DNA of 10,124 nt, taken from assembly GCA_023402915.1 (NCBI GenBank), contig JAEYFO010000211.1, positions 1-10,124 of the forward strand, written 5' to 3'. The stretch comes from Bacillota bacterium (GTDB lineage: Bacteria; Bacillota; Clostridia; Christensenellales; CALWSW01). Under the pieces are notes generated by a model, which saw nothing but the letters and a program-made list of their open reading frames with translations, did not search any database and was not told the origin of the DNA. Numbering within the stretch: position 1 is the first letter of the stretch; each line of letters opens with the position of its first letter. Positions 5,390 through 10,124 of the stretch are shown here, one piece after another. Both the position numbers and the translations under genes were made by a program.

Positions 5390-7672
5390 ATGGTTGCCGA
5401 GGTGATCGTGGACATCGGCCACAGCAATGTGGATCGGATCTTCGAATATCTGGTTCCGGAAGGCATGCGCCTTGGGGCGGGGATGCACGTGCTCGTTCCC
5501 TTCGGCATGGGCAACCGGACGACGGAGGGCTTTGTGGTGGGCGTGAGCGAGACGAGCGCCTATCCGCCGGAAAAGCTCAAGCCCGTGATCCGGCTGCTGG
5601 AATCGTACAGCATTTTTACGGCGGAACAGCTGGAGATCGCCCGGTGGCTGAAGGAGGAGTGCCACTGCCTGCTGGTGGACGCGCTGCGGCTGATGATCCC
5701 CGCGCAGATGCGGGGCGGCCGGGTGCGGGAAAAGACCATCCGCACGGCAGCGCTGGCGCTGGAAGCGGAAGAAGTTCCGGCCGCGCTCGCGTCCCTTCAA
5801 ACGGCGGCGGGAACCTGCCGCGCTCCGGTGCAGAAGGCGGTGCTGGAGCTGCTTTCCGGCAGCGATTGTCCCATCGCCGTCCACGATCTGAACGCCATGA
5901 TCCCCGGCGCGGCGGGCGCGCTTTCCGCCATGGGGAAAAAAGGCTGGGTGCAGGTGGGCGATCAGGGCGTGTTTCGAAAGCCCTATCGGGCGCTTTCTCA
6001 AAAACAGACGCCGCCCGATCCGACGGAGGCGCAGCGATCCGTCATCGACGCTGTGACGGCGGAGCTGGGCCGGGGCGAGAATTTTCTTTTGCGCGGCGTG
6101 ACGGGAAGCGGCAAGACGGAGGTCTATCTTCGCTGCATCCAGCGCTGCATGGAGCTGGGAAAAACGGCCATCATGCTCGTGCCGGAAATTTCTCTTACGC
6201 CCCAGACGGTGGAGCGCTTCCGCGGCCGGTTCGGCGACCGGGTGGCCGTGCTGCACAGCCGCCTGTCCTATGGCGAGCGGTTCGACGAATGGCGGCGCAT
6301 CCGCCTGGGCAAGGTGCAGGTGGTGGTGGGCGCGCGCAGCGCCGTGTTCGCGCCCTTTGAAAATCTTGGCCTGATCGTGATCGACGAGGAGCATGAATCC
6401 AGCTACGCTTCGGACAAAACGCCCCGCTACGATGCGCGAGAGGTGGCGAAAAAACGCTGCGAGCTTTCGGGCGGCGTGCTGCTCATGGGCAGCGCCACGC
6501 CGTCGCTGGAAAGCTATTTTCGCGCGCAGCAGGGAGAATACCGCCTGCTGACGCTCAAGCAGCGCGTCAACCGCCAGCCCCTTCCGGCGGTGCAGGTGGT
6601 GGACATGCGGCAGGAGCTGGCCGAGGGCAACCGGAGCATTTTTTCCGCGCCGCTGTACCGGGCGCTCCGGGAGTGCCTCGAAAAAGGGCAGCAGGCCATT
6701 TTGTTCCTGAACCGGCGGGGATATTCGACGTTTGTGTCCTGCCGCGGCTGCGGCGAAGTGATCCGCTGCCCGCAGTGCGACGTTTCCCTGACCTACCATA
6801 AATCCGACCAGACGCTGCGCTGCCACTATTGCGGCCAGAGCAGGCCGCTGCCGCCGGTCTGTCCCCATTGCGGAAAGCCCTTTTTGAAGTATTTCGGCGT
6901 GGGAACGCAGCAGGTGGAAGAGGCAGTCAACCGGTTTTTCCCCACGGCGCGGGTCGTGCGCATGGATTATGACACGACGCAGAAAAAAGACGCGCATTTG
7001 AACCTGCTGACCACGTTTGCCGAACACCGGGCGGATATTCTCATTGGCACGCAGATGATCGCCAAGGGACTGGACTTCCCGCAGGTGACGGTGGTGGGCG
7101 TGGTGGCGGCGGACGCGACGCTGCACGTTCCGGATTTTCGAAGCGCGGAGCGGGCGTTTCAGCTGCTGACGCAGGTGGCGGGCCGCGCCGGGCGGGACGA
7201 AGCGGCGGGGCGGGTCATCGTGCAGACCTATACGCCGGAGCACCCGTCTATCCGCTTTGCGGCGGCGCACGACTACGAGGGGTTTTACCGCTATGAGATC
7301 GGAGAGCGGAAAAAGGGAGAATTTCCCCCTTACGGCGATTTTGCGCGGTTTCTGTTCTGCGGCGAGGACGATCCCGCCCTCGAAAAGGAGAGCGAAGCGT
7401 TTTGCGAAGCGCTGCGCAGCCTGCTCCTTCGCTTCATGGAAGAGCAGGGCGTCGATCCGGGCGCGCTGATCTACCTTTGCGCCTGCCCTGCGCCGCTGCA
7501 ATACATCAAGGGCGAGTTTCGCCGTCAGGTGCTCGTCAAGATCCGGCGGGGCGAAGGAGAAGAAGCGGGGAGGGCGAGCAAAAAGCTGCTCGATCTGATG
7601 GGGGCGTTTGCCCGTTCGTGGGAAGGCCCGTCGCAGCCGCATTTTGAAGTGAACCCGCAAAATATGCTCTGA
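5390..7672 (+). CDS. priA: Primosomal protein N', replication restart helicase PriA
   Basis: PriA recognises stalled or collapsed replication forks, unwinds DNA 3' to 5' and loads the replicative helicase through primosome proteins. The 760-residue product begins with the DNA-binding domain ([21 protein letters not shown]), then a winged-helix part, then the helicase core: Walker A GVTGSGKT (236-243), [10 protein letters not shown], Walker B DEEH (332-335), MGSATPS, and on the second lobe [16 protein letters not shown] and QVAGRAGR. All eight zinc-binding cysteines are present as four CxxC pairs (C451/C454, C460/C463, C478/C481, C491/C494). The C-terminal domain ends [15 protein letters not shown] (5375-5381) lies eight bases before the ATG. 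It stands alone, with 477 bp before and 134 bp after it. Confidence 0.97.
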   Translation: MVAEVIVDIGHSNVDRIFEYLVPEGMRLGAGMHVLVPFGMGNRTTEGFVVGVSETSAYPPEKLKPVIRLLESYSIFTAEQLEIARWLKEECHCLLVDALRLMIPAQMRGGRVREKTIRTAALALEAEEVPAALASLQTAAGTCRAPVQKAVLELLSGSDCPIAVHDLNAMIPGAAGALSAMGKKGWVQVGDQGVFRKPYRALSQKQTPPDPTEAQRSVIDAVTAELGRGENFLLRGVTGSGKTEVYLRCIQRCMELGKTAIMLVPEISLTPQTVERFRGRFGDRVAVLHSRLSYGERFDEWRRIRLGKVQVVVGARSAVFAPFENLGLIVIDEEHESSYASDKTPRYDAREVAKKRCELSGGVLLMGSATPSLESYFRAQQGEYRLLTLKQRVNRQPLPAVQVVDMRQELAEGNRSIFSAPLYRALRECLEKGQQAILFLNRRGYSTFVSCRGCGEVIRCPQCDVSLTYHKSDQTLRCHYCGQSRPLPPVCPHCGKPFLKYFGVGTQQVEEAVNRFFPTARVVRMDYDTTQKKDAHLNLLTTFAEHRADILIGTQMIAKGLDFPQVTVVGVVAADATLHVPDFRSAERAFQLLTQVAGRAGRDEAAGRVIVQTYTPEHPSIRFAAAHDYEGFYRYEIGERKKGEFPPYGDFARFLFCGEDDPALEKESEAFCEALRSLLLRFMEEQGVDPGALIYLCACPAPLQYIKGEFRRQVLVKIRRGEGEEAGRASKKLLDLMGAFARSWEGPSQPHFEVNPQNML

Positions 7673-7679
7673 TTTTTTT
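7639..7679 (+). terminator. Weak terminator-like hairpin over the priA stop
   Basis: GCATTTTG (7639-7646) can pair with CAAAATATGC (7658-7667) with a two-base bulge, and a T7 run follows at 7673-7679 directly after the priA stop. The stem is AT-rich and five bases separate it from the T-run, so termination would be partial at best. Confidence 0.3.
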
Positions 7680-7689
7680 GGAACACGAA

Positions 7690-7718
7690 GGCGCGGGAGG
7701 CAAACAAAACCCTGCGCC
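7690..7718 (+). other. GC-rich hairpin between priA and the def promoter
   Basis: GGCGC-GGG (7690-7697) pairs with CCC-T-GCGCC (7710-7718) with a single bulged T and a 12-base A-rich loop. No T-run follows. It ends five bases before the -35 box, so it might block read-through or affect the promoter; no function is shown. Confidence 0.35.
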
Positions 7719-7722
7719 TGCC

Positions 7723-7752
7723 TTGCACGGCGGCAAAGCGGTGCGGTATAAT
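7723..7752 (+). promoter_or_regulatory. Promoter of def-fmt
   Basis: TTGCAC (7723-7728) is followed after 18 bases by a perfect TATAAT (7747-7752). This is the closest match to a housekeeping sigma promoter in the window. Transcription should start near 7759, leaving a leader of about 48 nt that contains the AGGAGG site. It would make def-fmt, and perhaps rsmB, independent of priA transcription. Confidence 0.7.
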
Positions 7753-7791
7753 AAGAAAAAAGAAGTTGGACGGCAGGAAAGCCGGACGGAC

Positions 7792-7797
7792 AGGAGG
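7792..7797 (+). promoter_or_regulatory. Ribosome binding site selecting the GTG start of def
   Basis: AGGAGG lies nine bases before GTG 7807. The open frame continues upstream to a TTG at 7678, but that part precedes or spans the promoter and is not conserved, so this site fixes the start. Confidence 0.8.
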
Positions 7798-7806
7798 AAG
7801 AAAGCT

Positions 7807-8367
7807 GTGGCACTGCGCAACATTTTGATAGATGGAGACCCGAAACTTCGAAAAAACAGCCGTACCGTCGAGGTGATCGACGACCGGCTGCGGATGCTCC
7901 TTGACGATATGGCGGAAACCATGTATGCCGCCAACGGCGTGGGGCTTGCCGCGCCGCAGGTGGGCGTGCTCAAGCGCGTGGTGGTCATCGACGTGGGCGA
8001 CGGCCTTCTTGAGCTGATCAATCCGGAGATCATCGAAGCGTCCGGCGAACAGTGCGGGCCGGAGGGCTGCCTGAGCATCCCGGATTACCACGGCTACGTG
8101 GAGCGTCCGCTGAGGCTCAAGGTCAGGGCGCTCGACCGCGACGGCAACGGCATCACCATCGAGAGCGAGGGCTTTTTGAGCGTGGCCATCTGCCACGAGA
8201 CCGATCATCTCAACGGTATTTTGTTCAAGGATAAGGTCATTGAGCCGACGGAGGAGCAGATGCGCGACTATGAAGCCCGGATGCAGCAGGAACAGCCCGA
8301 AGAAAAGCCGCTGCCCCACGGCAAGCGCAACAAACGGGTCGTCCGCGTGCCCAAAGAGGGGGAATAA
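7807..8367 (+). CDS. def: Peptide deformylase
   Basis: The enzyme removes the formyl group from the N-terminal methionine of new proteins, using a metal ion (usually Fe2+). The 186-residue product shows all three family motifs: GVGLAAPQ (44-51), EGCLS (86-90) with metal ligand Cys88, and HETDH (130-134) with ligands His130 and His134 and catalytic Glu131. It starts at GTG 7807, giving the expected (M)[15 protein letters not shown]. The C-terminus is a basic and acidic tail ([20 protein letters not shown]) after the core. Only one base separates its stop from the fmt start, so def and fmt form one unit covering addition and removal of the formyl group. Confidence 0.96.
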   Translation: MALRNILIDGDPKLRKNSRTVEVIDDRLRMLLDDMAETMYAANGVGLAAPQVGVLKRVVVIDVGDGLLELINPEIIEASGEQCGPEGCLSIPDYHGYVERPLRLKVRALDRDGNGITIESEGFLSVAICHETDHLNGILFKDKVIEPTEEQMRDYEARMQQEQPEEKPLPHGKRNKRVVRVPKEGE

Positions 8368-8368
8368 G

Positions 8369-9304
8369 ATGCGCATTGCGTTTTTGGGAACGCCGGATTT
8401 CGCCGTGCCTTCCCTTCAGATGCTCATCGACCGGGGCTATGACGTGGTGGGCGTGTTCGCTCAGCCCGACCGGCCGAAGGGACGGGGCGGAAAGCTGACC
8501 CCGCCGCCGACAAAAGTGCTTGCCGGGCAGCATGGCATCCCGGTGTTCCAGCCGGAAAAGATCCGCAGGCCGGATGGGCAGGAAATGCTCAAAAGCCTTG
8601 CGCCCGATCTGATGATTACAGCGGCGTTCGGGCAGATCCTTTCGAAGGAAAATCTTGCCGTGCCGCCCCTTGGCTGCATCAACGTCCACGGGTCGCTTCT
8701 GCCCAAATACCGCGGCGCGGCTCCCATTCAGTGGGCGGTCATCAACCGCGAAAAGACCACCGGCGTGACGACCATGCTCACGGATATCGGCATTGACACG
8801 GGAGATATGCTCCTGAAAAAGGAGATCGAGATCCTGCCGGACGAAACGGCGGGCGAGCTGTTTGACCGCATCGCCATTTTGGGCGCGCAGGTGCTGGAAG
8901 AAACGCTCCAGGCCCTTGAGGCGGGGACGCTTCAGCCCGTCCCGCAGAACGAAGCGGAAGCGACCCACTGCGCCATGCTCCAAAAAGAGGATGGCCACAT
9001 TGATTTTCAAAAGACCGCGCAGGAGATCCACGACCGCATCCGGGGCGTTTCGCCGTGGCCGGGCGCTTACGGCCTGCTGGACGGCCAGGTTTTGAAGCTA
9101 TGGAAGGCAAAAAAAGCCACGAATTGGGAAACGCAGGGCGAACCGGGCGAGATTCTGTCGGCGGACGGCAAAAACGGCCTGATCGTCGCGGCGGCGGACG
9201 GCGCGGTGGAAATTCTCGAATTGCAGGCGGCCGGGGCCAAGCGCATGGACGCAAAAGCCTATCTTCGCGGAAAATCTTTGCCCGTGGGCGGAAAATTCTG
9301 CTGA
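8369..9304 (+). CDS. fmt: Methionyl-tRNA formyltransferase
   Basis: Fmt transfers a formyl group from 10-formyltetrahydrofolate to Met-tRNA(fMet), making the initiator for translation. The 311-residue product (E. coli: 315) has the N-terminal Rossmann-type domain starting MRIAFLGTPDFAVPSL, the catalytic trio Asn105, His107 (INVHGSLLPKYRG) and Asp143 (IDTGDM), and a C-terminal tRNA-binding domain with THCAMLQKEDGHIDF and IRGVSPWPGAY. The ATG at 8369 has GAGGGGGA (8356-8363) inside the end of def and is the family start; the upstream extension in this frame lies within def. HGSLLP replaces the more common HASLLP, a mild change. Confidence 0.97.
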   Translation: MRIAFLGTPDFAVPSLQMLIDRGYDVVGVFAQPDRPKGRGGKLTPPPTKVLAGQHGIPVFQPEKIRRPDGQEMLKSLAPDLMITAAFGQILSKENLAVPPLGCINVHGSLLPKYRGAAPIQWAVINREKTTGVTTMLTDIGIDTGDMLLKKEIEILPDETAGELFDRIAILGAQVLEETLQALEAGTLQPVPQNEAEATHCAMLQKEDGHIDFQKTAQEIHDRIRGVSPWPGAYGLLDGQVLKLWKAKKATNWETQGEPGEILSADGKNGLIVAAADGAVEILELQAAGAKRMDAKAYLRGKSLPVGGKFC

Positions 9305-9331
9305 GAGCAGCAAAGCCGCTTTGACGTTGCC

Positions 9332-9356
9332 GCGCACCGGCGAAGGCGTGTTTTTT
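9332..9356 (+). terminator. Weak terminator-like hairpin after fmt
   Basis: GCGCACC (9332-9338) can pair with GGCGTGT (9345-9351) with one mismatch and two G-U pairs around a GGCGAA loop, and a T6 run (9351-9356) follows at once. The stem is weak, so this may only reduce transcription into rsmB. Confidence 0.3.
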
Positions 9357-9449
9357 GAAAAAGCGGACGAAAAAGCCGGAACCGGGCGGCGAAAAACGTT
9401 GACAGACAAGGGCGCGGCAGGCGAACAGGCCGGGAAGCCGCCCAAAGAA

Positions 9450-9455
9450 AGAGGA
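9450..9455 (+). promoter_or_regulatory. Ribosome binding site pointing to an ATC start for rsmB
   Basis: AGAGGA (continuing to A9456) is the only good Shine-Dalgarno match ahead of rsmB. Seven bases downstream, in the rsmB frame, lies ATC 9463. There is no ATG anywhere from the fmt stop to 9528. Confidence 0.55.
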
Positions 9456-9462
9456 ACCGACC

Positions 9463-10124
9463 ATCAAAACGGAAAAGAAAGCGAAGCAGACTTCCCTTGC
9501 GGCGCGGCGCGCGGCGGCGGAAGTGCTGATGGATGTGGAAAAGGGCGCGTATGCCAATCTGCGCCTCAAAGAAGCGCTCAAGGGCCTGACGGAAACGGAC
9601 AGGTCCTTTTGTGCTGCGCTGGTGTATACGACGCTGGAGCACCAGATCTATCTGGATTGGGCGCTTGAAAAGCTGACGGAAGGGAAAAAGGCCAAGCCGC
9701 TGGCGCGCATCGTGCTGCGGATGGGGCTTTGTCAGATGCTGCTGATGGACGTGCCGGAAAGCGCGGCCTGCAACGAAAGCGTCCGGCTCATCAAGGCCAT
9801 GGGCAAAGCGCCCCTCGCCGGGTTTGTCAACGGCGTTCTGCGCGCCGCCGCCCGCGGCCGGGAGGAACTTTTGCCGCCCGTAGGGCAGGACGCCGAGAGC
9901 CTTTCCATCCGCTACAGCTGGCCGCTTTGGCTGGTGGAGCGGTTTTTGCAGCGCTTTGATCCGGAATTGACCGAACAGCTTCTTGCGCCCCGGGCGCAGG
10001 AAGGCGTGACGCTGCGCTACAGCCCTTTTACGGAAATTTCCGAAGAGGAAGCGATCTCCCAGCTGGAAAGCCGCTGCGGAATTCTGCGGCGGGGAACGTT
10101 CTGTTCGGGTGCGCTCCACGCCGG
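9463..10124 (+). CDS. rsmB: 16S rRNA m5C967 methyltransferase RsmB (SunL), N-terminal part
   Basis: The gene runs off the right edge; about 220 codons are visible. They cover the NusB-like RNA-binding domain: ARRAAAEVLMDVEKGAYANL near the start, DRSFCAALVYTTLE, the ALEKL...ARIVLRMGLCQMLLMDVPE helices and VNGVLRAAAR, then RYSWPLWLVERF, the usual link to the methyltransferase core, whose SAM-binding and catalytic cysteine motifs lie outside the window. RsmB methylates cytosine 967 of 16S rRNA. The start is odd: after the in-frame stop at 9400-9402 there is no ATG, GTG, TTG or CTG before GTG 9523, which would cut into the conserved first helix. I place it at ATC 9463, seven bases after AGAGGA. 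A sequence error is possible. The neighbours def-fmt-rsmB are standard in Firmicutes. Confidence 0.9.
   Translation, partial: MKTEKKAKQTSLAARRAAAEVLMDVEKGAYANLRLKEALKGLTETDRSFCAALVYTTLEHQIYLDWALEKLTEGKKAKPLARIVLRMGLCQMLLMDVPESAACNESVRLIKAMGKAPLAGFVNGVLRAAARGREELLPPVGQDAESLSIRYSWPLWLVERFLQRFDPELTEQLLAPRAQEGVTLRYSPFTEISEEEAISQLESRCGILRRGTFCSGALHA

Noticed and set aside
3359..7813. A 4455-nt stop-free reading frame on the - strand, antisense to gmk, rpoZ, coaBC, the spacer and priA.
   Set aside because: It is a mirror of strong genes with GC-rich codon use; its translation is Arg/His/Ala/Leu-rich with no recognisable domain, and the + strand genes have full sets of family motifs.
9399..9404. 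A perfect TTGACA -35 box ahead of rsmB.
   Set aside because: No acceptable -10 hexamer lies 16-18 bases downstream (GCGAAC, CGAACA or GAACAG), so a promoter is not supported.
9321..9668. A + strand frame of 115 codons over the fmt-rsmB gap and the start of rsmB.
   Set aside because: It is out of phase with the conserved RsmB protein and gives a low-complexity Gly/Arg-rich translation.

Overview
The window is an ordinary-looking housekeeping cluster from a GC-rich member of the Bacillota (Clostridia type). All genes lie on the + strand. The order ligA (3' end) - AIR-synthase-like gene - yicC/yloC - remA - gmk - rpoZ - coaBC - priA - def - fmt - rsmB (5' part) is the classic Firmicutes arrangement; remA (DUF370) and its position between yicC and gmk are especially telling. 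Family-level placement is not possible by eye; an uncultured gut-type clostridial lineage is a guess.

Layout: (1) 1-164, the BRCT tail of NAD-dependent DNA ligase. (2) 165-477, a non-coding purine-rich leader with several local hairpins. (3) 478-1443, a PurM/HypE-superfamily protein of unknown substrate. (4) 1444-1588, a spacer with phased T-tracts, a GC hairpin and a candidate promoter. (5) 1589-4912, a compact run yicC-remA-gmk-rpoZ-coaBC with short gaps and one 4-nt overlap. (6) 4913-5389, a 477-nt non-coding spacer that opens with a long hairpin ending in T5 and holds four more inverted repeats. (7) 5390-7672, priA. (8) 7673-7806, a spacer with the best promoter of the window (TTGCAC-18-TATAAT). 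(9) 7807-9304, def and fmt, one base apart. (10) 9305-9462, a spacer followed by rsmB, which runs off the right end.

Functionally the genes link nucleotide supply (gmk), transcription (rpoZ), coenzyme A synthesis (coaBC), replication restart (priA), RNA turnover (yicC) and the formyl-methionine cycle (fmt adds the formyl group, def removes it), plus 16S rRNA methylation (rsmB). The likely transcription units, inferred from spacers only, are AIR synthase; yicC to coaBC; priA; and def-fmt(-rsmB).

I found no mobile element, CRISPR array, tRNA, rRNA, toxin-antitoxin or defence gene, and no clear new biological system. The points most worth a second look are the start of rsmB, which has no ATG, GTG, TTG or CTG start ahead of its conserved N-terminus but has an ATC seven bases after a good ribosome binding site; the structured 477-nt spacer before priA; and a TTTTGAAAA word present once in each of the four long spacers and not seen in the coding sequence.
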